A stretch of DNA of 64,000 bases from Enterovibrio qingdaonensis (GTDB lineage: Bacteria > Pseudomonadota > Gammaproteobacteria > Enterobacterales > Vibrionaceae). Below are positions 56,296 through 64,000 of this stretch, piece after piece. The DNA is taken from positions 62,001-126,000 of the forward strand of contig NZ_JAJUBB010000010.1 of assembly GCF_028683135.1 (NCBI RefSeq). The letters run 5' to 3'. Each line of letters starts with the position of its first letter. Within the stretch, counting starts at the first letter, position 1. The notes under the pieces are model-generated. The model worked only from the letters and a program-made list of their open reading frames with translations, was not told the origin of the DNA and did no database searches. The position numbers were made by a program, and so were the translations under genes.

Positions 56296-58011
56296 TTATC
56301 CGAAAAATGAAAAAATCTTATTTTTAATCTTCTCTTTATAATATATCAGGTTGGTATTTCCGTTCTTCGTACTAACGTTAATTATTACTGCAAGTTCATC
56401 CGCCAACTGTTTATATATATTTCTTTTATAATGGCGTATATTATCAGTCAAATCATCTTGATTTTTAACATATTTGCGAACATCTAGTAATTTCACCCTA
56501 TCTTTGTTTTTTTCGCAAAACTCATCTACGGCCTTATTAAATAACACATGCCTCTCTACACAACCTTTCTCATAGGATTTTGAAGGTTCTACTTCAGCTC
56601 CATTGATCAAAATAATTTTCACTCCAGATGGAATTCTACATAGTATTTCATTTAGATTAGACATAAAGTCTTCAACTTTTATATGACCAATATTTTCATA
56701 TTCTTTGTAGAATTTCGACATTTTTTCTTGTACAAAGTGTTCCTTATCAACTAATTCTATTTTTTTTCCATAACCACCAAAAGGAATTATATCTCCGTTA
56801 GTGTTTACATATATATCTTGGGTATAATCCATTAATACACTATAAACAATATAGTCGAAATCAGGATCGAAAAATTTTGTTTCGAAAGATTCTTTAGGTA
56901 AATATGGAAATTCTGGAGAAAAATCAGTTTTGCCTAACAGAATACTTGTGTGTTCAGAATGAATAGATAGATTGGACTCAGTAACAAAATTTGTCTCTTC
57001 ATGGATATTATTATCAGAGTTAAGATAAAAATTCATCTGAGATAAGTCACACCCGCCTTTGAACAAGATTTTATTTAGCCTATTTCCATTTTTTTCTTTT
57101 TTCTCTGTATCTACAATCGGATTGTCTATAACTTTTATCCAATCCGGTTTGAAATCACTCTCTAAGTTAACTGCAACTTCACCAACTAATTCTAATTCAG
57201 GTTCTCCTAGCTTATTATAGAGAAACTGTTCAATACCAAGATTTATTGTTCTACAAGAGAAAAGGAAATGATCTAACTTTCTTCTGTTTTCACTTAGAGA
57301 GTAAAAGCCAACCACACCATAATCGCCATAATCATCAAGTGCTGAAACCTTGTAGCTATCGCATTTTTTAACCAACTCTTGCAAGTCGCTATATGATATT
57401 CTTTTCTTAGTAAAATTCAGTTGATTAGTTCTATTTATTAGTTCATGAATCCTCTCAATATCAGTAATACTTACCTTTTCGACTAATATCTTAATATTAC
57501 ATGACCTAAGGAATTCTATATCAGTTTCATAGTGCTTTCGTTGCGTACATTTTTCTTCTATGAGTTGATACTGCTTCAATCTGCTATGTGAAACGTCATT
57601 TTTACCCTCCACATCAAACATTAAGCTTAGATCTTTCAGCATTTTAGGGTGAATGCAATTTATTCCTTTAACTACTTTTTCTACCTCTGTAAGATTAAGA
57701 TGATTATCATCAATGAATAAAACATTTTCAGCTCTTAACCCCATTTGTTTCACTGTTTCATCAATAGCATTTCCCTTCGAATACCAACCGATTTTTGGAA
57801 AGACGAAATAATTCCATATGCCTATTTTTTCTAATTCAAATTTAACCTTATCAAAATCATTTTTTGATGAAATGGAATTTATAATTCCTCGGTTTGTTAA
57901 TTCTTTTACAAGTTCTACTTTTTGGCTATCTATAGTTATGCCTTCTTCGGATAGAGTTCCATCCCAAAAGGTTTCATCAAGATCCCATACTATCAATTTA
58001 ATTTGTTTCAT
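56296..58011 (-). CDS. FkbH-like protein: HAD-IIIC phosphatase, GNAT and SGNH-like C-terminus
   Basis: A 571-residue protein. The N-terminal HAD-IIIC domain has VWDLDETFWDGTL with the nucleophile aspartate, ISSKND and VLFIDDNHLNLTEV. Next is a GNAT-like region at about 160-290 (TNQLNFTKKRISYSDL, YGVVGFYSLSE), which is the usual FkbH layout. The last 250 residues begin LFKGGCDLSQMNFYL and end with DLTDNIRHYKRNIYKQLADEL, which resemble the first and last blocks of an SGNH/GDSL hydrolase. FkbH domains handle 3-carbon glyceryl units on carrier proteins; a role in modifying a sugar residue is inference. It overlaps wzx by 14 bp. Confidence 0.75.
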   Translation of the reverse strand: MKQIKLIVWDLDETFWDGTLSEEGITIDSQKVELVKELTNRGIINSISSKNDFDKVKFELEKIGIWNYFVFPKIGWYSKGNAIDETVKQMGLRAENVLFIDDNHLNLTEVEKVVKGINCIHPKMLKDLSLMFDVEGKNDVSHSRLKQYQLIEEKCTQRKHYETDIEFLRSCNIKILVEKVSITDIERIHELINRTNQLNFTKKRISYSDLQELVKKCDSYKVSALDDYGDYGVVGFYSLSENRRKLDHFLFSCRTINLGIEQFLYNKLGEPELELVGEVAVNLESDFKPDWIKVIDNPIVDTEKKEKNGNRLNKILFKGGCDLSQMNFYLNSDNNIHEETNFVTESNLSIHSEHTSILLGKTDFSPEFPYLPKESFETKFFDPDFDYIVYSVLMDYTQDIYVNTNGDIIPFGGYGKKIELVDKEHFVQEKMSKFYKEYENIGHIKVEDFMSNLNEILCRIPSGVKIILINGAEVEPSKSYEKGCVERHVLFNKAVDEFCEKNKDRVKLLDVRKYVKNQDDLTDNIRHYKRNIYKQLADELAVIINVSTKNGNTNLIYYKEKIKNKIFSFFG

Positions 58012-59281
58012 ATTCTCTTCTTTTATAGAATTTCAACCAGGGCATTGGATAAGAACTATGGGCTGCAAGCCACACTAAAATAAATCTAAAAAACATCGAT
58101 ATGCAAAATGCATATGCGGCACCGCTCAGTGAAAATCGCTCAAGTAGCACAATAAGGAGGAAAACATTAACACCTCCTGATGTGAGAGTAACAATCGATA
58201 GAATTGATGTGCTTTTCACATAGAAAATGTAATTTGTCACCATCAAATACATACCAACAAATATTTGCCCTATCACTAACCACGGTAGTAAAAATGCTGA
58301 TTCACTATAATTTTGACCAACAATTAAATTCACAATCAACGGTGACAAATGAAACATCAACACAGCCACAACCAATAAAAGTGCAAAATAGCAGTATGTC
58401 AACCTAACAATTTTCACTTTGTCGCTATAGTTATCGAGCGTAAGCGTTTTAAATAACCATGGGCTATAAGCCTTATTTATTGCATGGAAAACAATTGCGA
58501 AAACGCTGCTTAACTGGGCAGCAACCATATAAATTCCGGCTTCAGAAAGACCAAACTTCTGGCTAATAACATATCGATCTATCATCGTTAGTAATAGACC
58601 ACCAACTACAGTTGGAATAAATGGAACCCCAAAGCTTATTTTCTCACTTAATGTCTCGATTGATATTTTACTAAAGGCTAATAACCCATTTACTTTAAGG
58701 CTATGAAGTGACCATATTGATAATATTATTGAAATTATAGCTTGTGTATAGACTCTCCCATCAAGGCCTTCCTCCATTATCACAACAGCTATAATTGTGA
58801 TAATAAGGTTGGCCAATCCTTGTAATGCCACAAATAAAAAGTAGCTGAATGGATTTTCTCTTATCTGCCATTGGGTCAATCTTAATTGGATCAGGAAGGA
58901 GCATGATGAAATCAATATGCTCATATATATATAATCGACATCTATTCCAATTAATGGTCGAATTTCATTTTGGAACAAAAAAAATATAAGCGTAATGATG
59001 AGAGAGCTTATAAGCAGTATAACAATTGCACCACCATTATAGTTAGCTAGTTTCTCTTCTTCATCTTTAATTTCAAAGTACTTTCTTGAAACTGATCCGA
59101 TAACACTTAGCCCAGCGAAAGCACTCACAAAAGATATAAGTGTTTGGAATATTGCTAATTGACCATAGTCCTCTTGGCTTAAATATCTTGTCAATATAGG
59201 TAATAAAATAAATGGAACAAGAGAAGTTAGTATACTCCCAGAAACATAAATTAAACTCCCTTTGAATAAATTACTTTTCAT
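57998..59281 (-). CDS. Oligosaccharide repeat-unit flippase (Wzx candidate)
   Basis: A 427-residue MATE/PST-type protein with twelve or more membrane segments, opening SNLFKGSLIYVSGSILTSLVPFILLPILTRYLSQEDYGQLA, a region typical of Wzx flippases (the DYGQL motif ends the first helix pair). It would export undecaprenyl-linked repeat units. It is the first AT-rich gene after the pse genes, separated from pseI by 103 bp with an 11-bp inverted repeat. Confidence 0.88.
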   Translation of the reverse strand: MKSNLFKGSLIYVSGSILTSLVPFILLPILTRYLSQEDYGQLAIFQTLISFVSAFAGLSVIGSVSRKYFEIKDEEEKLANYNGGAIVILLISSLIITLIFFLFQNEIRPLIGIDVDYIYMSILISSCSFLIQLRLTQWQIRENPFSYFLFVALQGLANLIITIIAVVIMEEGLDGRVYTQAIISIILSIWSLHSLKVNGLLAFSKISIETLSEKISFGVPFIPTVVGGLLLTMIDRYVISQKFGLSEAGIYMVAAQLSSVFAIVFHAINKAYSPWLFKTLTLDNYSDKVKIVRLTYCYFALLLVVAVLMFHLSPLIVNLIVGQNYSESAFLLPWLVIGQIFVGMYLMVTNYIFYVKSTSILSIVTLTSGGVNVFLLIVLLERFSLSGAAYAFCISMFFRFILVWLAAHSSYPMPWLKFYKRREYETN

Positions 59282-59313
59282 ACATTGGATTTCAATATTT
59301 TAAACAGTAAAGA

Positions 59314-59344
59314 CTCTATTTATAGTCCCTTGTTATAAATAGAG
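59314..59344. repeat. Inverted repeat between pseI and wzx
   Basis: Perfect 11-bp arms CTCTATTTATA / TATAAATAGAG around a nine-base loop. No T run follows. In the transcript it forms an A-U-rich hairpin at the boundary between the pse genes and the AT-rich module; it could be a processing or attenuation site. Confidence 0.65.
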
Positions 59345-59384
59345 CATATCTTAACTTCCTAATAGGAATTAGATGAAATCATCA

Positions 59385-60440
59385 CTAACAATCAATTACC
59401 ATTTCTCGCTTTAAAGCTGTACCTCTAAATATTTTTTTATTTGCTTTTTTTCCTATTACTTTTGAGTACTCTTTTGGTAACATCCCAAACCCTGGACGGA
59501 TACTACGAACATTCTCTGAGGTGAATATTTCTCCTTCATTTACATCTTTGACGACGTAAAGTGAACGGCGAAATTTCACATTGCCTTTTTCAGCTTCTGT
59601 TCTTTCATAATTTACATTCCCCAAAGCCTGCCAAGCTGTTTTTGTATCTTGGCAAAGTGCTTTTAACTCTGAAGGCTCTAGAGAAAAACTATCGTCAGCA
59701 CCACCACCATTGCGATCCATGGTTACATGCTTCTCAATCAAGCAAGCCCCTAGTGCCACTGACGTTACTGCCGTGGCATTATCTATAGTGTGATCAGAGA
59801 GTCCCGATAGAACATCGAAACGCTCAGCTATATCTGCAATTGTTTTCAAATTATATTGGTCAGCAGGTGCTGGGTAACCACTAACACAATGAAGTACGAC
59901 TAATTCCTGACAACCATTATCTTTTGCTGTTCTGATGGCTTCAGCAATCTCTTCTTCATTAGCCATGCCTGTTGAAATAATCATCGGCTTACCAGTTTGA
60001 GCAACGCGCTTGATAAGAGGTAAGTCAATAACTTCAAATGAAGCTATCTTATAGGCTGGCGCATTGAGCTCTTCTAAAAGGTCTACTGCGCTAAAATCGA
60101 AGGGTGAACTAAAAATAGTTATACCTAACTCTCGAGCTTTTTCGAATAACGGCTTATGCCAATCCCATGGCATGTGAGCCCCTTTGTAAAGTTCATACAA
60201 AGTTTGACCATCCCACAAGCCACCATGGATTTGGAACTCCTCAGAGTCACAATCCATTGTGATTGTCTCATGGGTATAAGTTTGTAACTTGATCGCATCT
60301 GCACCCGCTTTTTTTGCTTCTTCCATAATTTGGTAAGCACGGTTGATATCACCATTATGGTTAGCGGAAAGCTCTGCAATAATATAAGGAGGATGTTCCA
60401 GTCCGATTTTGCGGCCGTCAATGGTTATATATGGCTTCAT
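59385..60440 (-). CDS. pseI: Pseudaminic acid synthase
   Basis: A 351-residue NeuB-family enzyme condensing the 6-deoxy-AltdiNAc sugar with phosphoenolpyruvate. Visible are IIAELSANHNGDINRAYQIM, the PEP-binding KLQTYTHETITM, FSSPFDFSAVDLLEEL, CVSGYPAPADQYNL and a C-terminal antifreeze-type SAF domain (SLYVVKDVNEGEIFT onward). The SPFD and TYT pattern and the genes around it point to PseI rather than NeuB. I start at ATG 60440 after GAGG; the longer frame to 60530 runs into pseG. Confidence 0.92.
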   Translation of the reverse strand: MKPYITIDGRKIGLEHPPYIIAELSANHNGDINRAYQIMEEAKKAGADAIKLQTYTHETITMDCDSEEFQIHGGLWDGQTLYELYKGAHMPWDWHKPLFEKARELGITIFSSPFDFSAVDLLEELNAPAYKIASFEVIDLPLIKRVAQTGKPMIISTGMANEEEIAEAIRTAKDNGCQELVVLHCVSGYPAPADQYNLKTIADIAERFDVLSGLSDHTIDNATAVTSVALGACLIEKHVTMDRNGGGADDSFSLEPSELKALCQDTKTAWQALGNVNYERTEAEKGNVKFRRSLYVVKDVNEGEIFTSENVRSIRPGFGMLPKEYSKVIGKKANKKIFRGTALKREMVIDC

Positions 60441-60447
60441 TTTTGCC

Positions 60448-61950
60448 TCAATCAATTGGTTGTCGGATATAGCTTTCTTCATCAACTTGTTGATAACGAG
60501 CTTTTTGGAATAGTCGTTGAGATGCCACATTTGCTTTCAATACTGTTGCATGTAACGTGACATCAGGGTGAATATCATCGATCGCATTGAGAGCTTGAAA
60601 TGCAATTCCTCTTCCATAACTATTAGGATCTACAAATATAGAAAGAAGGTAATGTCCAGCTCCCAGTCTATCTAAACGTACAGCACCGACTTTACTTCGA
60701 TCCTCTCTATTAATGACCATATAAAAATAATCGGAAGTGGATTGCAGCTTTTTCGACATCCAATTCTGATGCTCATTCCATTTTGGTACATTAGGTGTAA
60801 GCGCATATTTTCTAGTATCTGGATGACTTTGCCATTCATATATTAGTGCGATATCTTCTTGAGATGCATATTGCAAAAATACCCCATCGCGCTTTTTGCT
60901 GGCTAATTGCTCCATTTCAATGACAACTCGCCGAACTCCTCGTCCATCACAAAGAGCAAGATTAGCCTCTTTAAACTGAGACCACCGTTCGATCACTCTC
61001 ATATAAGTGCCGTGCAACGTCGATGTAATATCTTTGATATCAACACAGACAGCCGCATCATGCTTAACCAGTTGCTTACAAATAAGTTGTTGGTTTTCGG
61101 CAAGGGGAACAATAATATTCGGCAGGCCAAGACAAGCCCTTTCCCAACTGGTGGTTCCTGGTGCTCCGATCGCAATATCATGTTCTAGCATTAAACTCGC
61201 CATATCAGACACAAATTCTTGATGCCGAACATTGGGTTGCGTAAAACACCACTCATTAACCTGCTGAAAATGAGGCGCTCTAGGAGACAATAAAACAGTA
61301 ATGTCCGCGTTAACGTGACAACAGAGGTTCTTTAAAACTTTCAGTGTCGCGTTTGGGGCATCAATTCCTCCCATAGAGACAAGAACTCTAAGCGGACCAT
61401 CCGATAATTGCCTTGAAATGGCTGCTTCTCGTTTATTAGAGAAATCCATTCGCAACAGCGCATACTCAGTACCTACGAGAACTTTGGTATTGGATGAAGC
61501 GTATTCAACTTCACTCCGTCCTAAAGTTTGATCTAACACTAAATCAGCTCTATGGCATCGTCCTAAATCATCGACAGCAAGCAAGCAACAATCCACCACT
61601 GCAAGGATTTTTTCTTGCCATTCAGCATCAATTGCGTAATGGTCCGTTACAACAAGATCTGCTGTATTGACTGCTGCCAAGAAGTCTTGTGCATCTTCTG
61701 TAACGCTCTTTTGAAGCCAAGCCTCATAATCAGCGTCATGCTGTGGTTCAATGACACGCTGAGGCGCAGCAAGTGTGATTACATTGAAGCCACGCTCTCG
61801 AATAAACGTTCGCATATCTCCTTTCAGTGGAGAACAGGCGAATTCAACTTGGTGTCCTTTTTTACGCAAAGCCTCAGCAAGTACTAAGCAGCGCATAACG
61901 TGTCCACTGCCTATCAACAAAGAGGCGTCAACCCGAAAAATAACCTTCAT
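60448..61950 (-). CDS. pseG: PseG sugar-nucleotide hydrolase fused to a GNAT acetyltransferase domain
   Basis: A 500-residue fusion. Residues 1 to about 345 match PseG, which removes UDP from UDP-2,4-diacetamido-2,4,6-trideoxy-altrose: RVDASLLIGSGHVMRCLVLAEAL, VTDHYAIDAEWQ, VSMGGIDAPNAT and GAPGTTSWERACLGLP. Residues from about 350 form a GNAT domain (DIALIYEWQSHPDTRKYAL, SIFVDPNSYGRGIAFQAL) of the kind found in PseH, which N-acetylates C4. No separate pseH is seen in the window, so this domain probably supplies the step. Spacing to neighbours is 8 and 7 bp. Confidence 0.88.
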   Translation of the reverse strand: MKVIFRVDASLLIGSGHVMRCLVLAEALRKKGHQVEFACSPLKGDMRTFIRERGFNVITLAAPQRVIEPQHDADYEAWLQKSVTEDAQDFLAAVNTADLVVTDHYAIDAEWQEKILAVVDCCLLAVDDLGRCHRADLVLDQTLGRSEVEYASSNTKVLVGTEYALLRMDFSNKREAAISRQLSDGPLRVLVSMGGIDAPNATLKVLKNLCCHVNADITVLLSPRAPHFQQVNEWCFTQPNVRHQEFVSDMASLMLEHDIAIGAPGTTSWERACLGLPNIIVPLAENQQLICKQLVKHDAAVCVDIKDITSTLHGTYMRVIERWSQFKEANLALCDGRGVRRVVIEMEQLASKKRDGVFLQYASQEDIALIYEWQSHPDTRKYALTPNVPKWNEHQNWMSKKLQSTSDYFYMVINREDRSKVGAVRLDRLGAGHYLLSIFVDPNSYGRGIAFQALNAIDDIHPDVTLHATVLKANVASQRLFQKARYQQVDEESYIRQPID

Positions 61951-61958
61951 CGCATACC

Positions 61959-62657
61959 CTATTTGTTATTTAACGAGCTTATGGACGAAAATAAGGACTC
62001 AGCCAACTCCCAATCTTCAGGAGTATCAATATCTTGAACTCGATTACGAGGTAAAAGAACAACTTTTGAATGTGAGGAAAAAATAGAGAGTTTTGTTAAA
62101 AATGCACTCGATTTCCCCCAATAAAACTGTCCTGCATCATGATAAGCTTCTTCAAGATCTTGCGATCTTACTTGTTCATTTTCCGGCGAAAACATCGAAA
62201 CTGAGCCAAAGTCGTCGAGTTTTATCGCTCGTTGAATTGGGAATGGAAATGAGGTTGCACTAAAGGCAAATTGCACGTCAGAAACTTGCAAAAGGGCATA
62301 CCCCTGCTGCAAGTCCTCTGGCAATACAAACGGTGCAGTTGCATATAAACAGCAAACCGTCTCTACATCCCAACCTTCACTTTGGCACCAACGGATAGCA
62401 TGAGCCATAACATCCATTGTTGTTGCATAGTCATCAGAAATTTCTGCTGGGCGTAAAAATGGAACTTCTGCACCATTAGCTACAGCCACGGCTGCGATTT
62501 CCGTATCATCAGTTGAAACTATCACTTTATCAAAGCAGCCAGAGGCGATGGCTGCTTCGATAGAGTATGCGATCATCGGCTTACCATGAAACGCTTTGAT
62601 GTTTTTTCTCGGTATGCGCTTACTACCACCTCGAGCTGGAATAATCGCAACTATCAT
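61959..62657 (-). CDS. pseF: Pseudaminic acid cytidylyltransferase
   Basis: A 232-residue CMP-sugar synthetase. The N-terminus AIIPARGGSKRIPRKNIKAFHGKPMIAYSI is the CTP-binding loop, and VIVSTDDTEIAAVA is the second conserved segment. It activates pseudaminic acid to CMP-Pse. Neighbours pseC and pseG identify it as PseF rather than NeuA. It overlaps pseC by one base. Confidence 0.92.
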   Translation of the reverse strand: MIVAIIPARGGSKRIPRKNIKAFHGKPMIAYSIEAAIASGCFDKVIVSTDDTEIAAVAVANGAEVPFLRPAEISDDYATTMDVMAHAIRWCQSEGWDVETVCCLYATAPFVLPEDLQQGYALLQVSDVQFAFSATSFPFPIQRAIKLDDFGSVSMFSPENEQVRSQDLEEAYHDAGQFYWGKSSAFLTKLSIFSSHSKVVLLPRNRVQDIDTPEDWELAESLFSSISSLNNK

Positions 62658-63820
62658 TAGTGCCCCTGCAAAATTTCAGTCAGTACCTTAACAACCGTAT
62701 CTTGCTCTTCTTCCGTCATCGCATGAAACATTGGAAGAGAAATCGCTTCACGGTAATAGCGCTCAGACTCAGGGAAGTCCCCTGCGTTAAAGCCCATTTT
62801 TTTGTAATATGGTTGAGTGTGAACAGGAATGTAGTGCAAATTCACCCCGATCCCTTTATCTCTTAAAGCATCAAACACTTCTTTGTGTGTCAACGAAAGC
62901 TTATCTAACTGCAACCTGATAACATAAAGATGAAGACCAGAGTATGTATTCTCTAATTGAAACGGCAATACCACAGGTAGCGTCTTCAATAGTTCATTAT
63001 AGCGATCAGCAAGGTGGTGACGTACCGTAATAAAATCGTCCAAACGGTTCATCTGAGAAACACCCAGCGCAGCTTGAAGTTCTGTCATACGATAGTTAAA
63101 GCCTAAATCGACCTGTTGATAGTACCAACCACCGTGACTTTCACCTTCCATTTTCTCTGAGTCTCGAGTAATACCATGACTGCGAAGCAAGGCCATCTTA
63201 TCAGATAAAGCTTGTTGGTTGGTCAGTACAGCACCGCCTTCCGCTGTTGTGATAATTTTAACAGGATGGAAACTAAAGACCGTAATATCAGAATAGTCAC
63301 AATTCCCTATCGGTAATCCTTGATATTTGCCACCAATAGCATGAGAAGCATCTTCAATTACCTTGAAGTTATATTCCTTTGCCAACTTAGCAATCGCTTC
63401 CATATCGCATGGTTGACCACATAAATGAACTGGTACAACAACTTTTGGAAGCTTCCCTTCCGCTTGCGCTTTGATTAATTTTTCCTCAAGGCGACGAGGA
63501 CACATATTATAGGTATCAGGGTCGATATCGACAAAATCGACCTTCGCACCGCAGTACAAACCACAGTTTGCGGATGCAACAAAGGTTATAGGTGACGTCC
63601 AAAGCCAATCACCCTCGCCTAAGTCCAAAGCAAGACAAGCAATGTGCAATGCCGATGTTGCACTATTCACAGCTAGGGCATAACTGGCACCTGTATGTTC
63701 AATAAGTGCCTGCTCAAAAGCAGGAACTTGAGGCCCCTGAGTTAGAAAGTCTGAGTTCAAAACGTCAACAACACTATCAATGTCTTGTTGATTAATATCT
63801 TGCTTACCGTAAGGAATCAC
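62657..63820 (-). CDS. pseC: UDP-4-amino-4,6-dideoxy-N-acetyl-L-altrosamine transaminase
   Basis: A DegT/DnrJ/EryC1-family PLP aminotransferase that adds the C4 amino group. Signatures are the start IPYGKQDINQQDID, TSPITFVASANC, VPVHLCGQPCDM, EDASHAIGG and the PLP lysine in FSFHPVKIITTAEGGAV. I start at GTG 63820, which yields the usual N-terminus MIPYGKQ; GTG 63832, overlapping the pseB stop by 4 bp, is the alternative and adds four residues. Confidence 0.93.
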   Translation of the reverse strand: MIPYGKQDINQQDIDSVVDVLNSDFLTQGPQVPAFEQALIEHTGASYALAVNSATSALHIACLALDLGEGDWLWTSPITFVASANCGLYCGAKVDFVDIDPDTYNMCPRRLEEKLIKAQAEGKLPKVVVPVHLCGQPCDMEAIAKLAKEYNFKVIEDASHAIGGKYQGLPIGNCDYSDITVFSFHPVKIITTAEGGAVLTNQQALSDKMALLRSHGITRDSEKMEGESHGGWYYQQVDLGFNYRMTELQAALGVSQMNRLDDFITVRHHLADRYNELLKTLPVVLPFQLENTYSGLHLYVIRLQLDKLSLTHKEVFDALRDKGIGVNLHYIPVHTQPYYKKMGFNAGDFPESERYYREAISLPMFHAMTEEEQDTVVKVLTEILQGH

Positions 63821-63828
63821 TACTATTC

Positions 63829-64000
63829 TCACACTGTAAAGTTTGGATCAACGTGCTCTTTAATTAGCTCACGAAGGCTTTCAATGCTTTCCCACTCTGT
63901 GTTTGTACCTGAGTTATATTTGAAACCAAACGGTACTTTTTCAGCTTTGTGGTGATATAGATACTCTTGCTCTGTGTAAGTGAACGATACAGAAGGCAAA
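63829..64000 (-). CDS. pseB: UDP-GlcNAc 4,6-dehydratase (inverting) PseB, C-terminal end
   Basis: Only the last 56 codons are in the window; the stop TGA is at 63831-63829 and the gene continues past the right edge. The terminal residues KVPFGFKYNSGTNTEWES and ELIKEHVDPNF match the end of PseB, the first enzyme of the pseudaminic acid pathway. It overlaps or abuts the pseC start, as is usual for pseB-pseC. Confidence 0.85.
   Translation of the reverse strand, partial: LPSVSFTYTEQEYLYHHKAEKVPFGFKYNSGTNTEWESIESLRELIKEHVDPNFTV

Noticed and set aside
38232-64000. ops/JUMPstart (GGCGGTAG) element for RfaH
   Set aside because: I did not find the core in the non-coding gaps I inspected; the operon's promoter lies beyond the right edge.

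Overview
The window reads as a chromosomal segment of a gammaproteobacterium of the Vibrionaceae (Vibrio, Grimontia or Enterovibrio type). The grounds are the tig-clpP-clpX-lon-hupB-ppiD order, a complete menFDHBCE operon, a rhombosortase, an alaA/yfbR neighbourhood, close similarity of many core proteins to their enterobacterial counterparts, and a pseudaminic-acid surface polysaccharide locus. The genus is inferred, not proven.

Layout: (1) 1-3906, a compact + strand operon: 3' part of dinG, a TauE/SafE permease, priC, a histone-deacetylase-like amidohydrolase, ybaM. (2) 3907-9838, transport and envelope genes: a long leader and an AGCS sodium:amino-acid symporter, a TIGR02647 protein, an MFS permease, a Tim44-domain protein, a double TM2 protein, and a TetR regulator with a 31-bp palindromic operator overlapping its promoter. 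(3) 9821-10085, a palindromic repeat element with a short relative at 37147-37206. (4) 10182-19075, an LplT-PlsC fusion converging on the menaquinone operon menF-D-H-B-C-E. (5) 19461-24405, alaA, rhombosortase, tapT, a dGTPase coupled to the 5'-deoxynucleotidase yfbR, and comEA. (6) 24594-33598, the protein quality control block ppiD, hupB, lon (with a sigma-32-type promoter), clpX, clpP, tig, then tRNA-Arg(UCU). (7) 33722-38155, mgtC-like gene, MFS permease, a lipoprotein serine protease, folD.

(8) 38232-64000 is a surface polysaccharide island, almost entirely on the minus strand. The main operon enters at the right edge (pseB, pseC, pseF, pseG-GNAT fusion, pseI) and makes CMP-pseudaminic acid. 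It continues through a visibly AT-rich assembly module (wzx, an FkbH-like multidomain protein, a GT-B transferase, GT4, wzy-like, GT4) and ends with manC, manB, ugd, galU and wecA. Together these supply GDP-mannose, UDP-glucose/UDP-glucuronate and the undecaprenyl-linked first sugar for a Wzx/Wzy-type O antigen or capsule.

Between this operon and a second, separately terminated pair of ugd and wecA paralogues lies an accessory cassette: an alpha/beta hydrolase, a secreted protein of unknown function and a DUF1353 protein. It is preceded by short tandem repeats. A 55-residue zinc-ribbon-like protein with its own terminator sits between the second wecA and ugd. I saw no transposase, integrase, prophage or CRISPR array.
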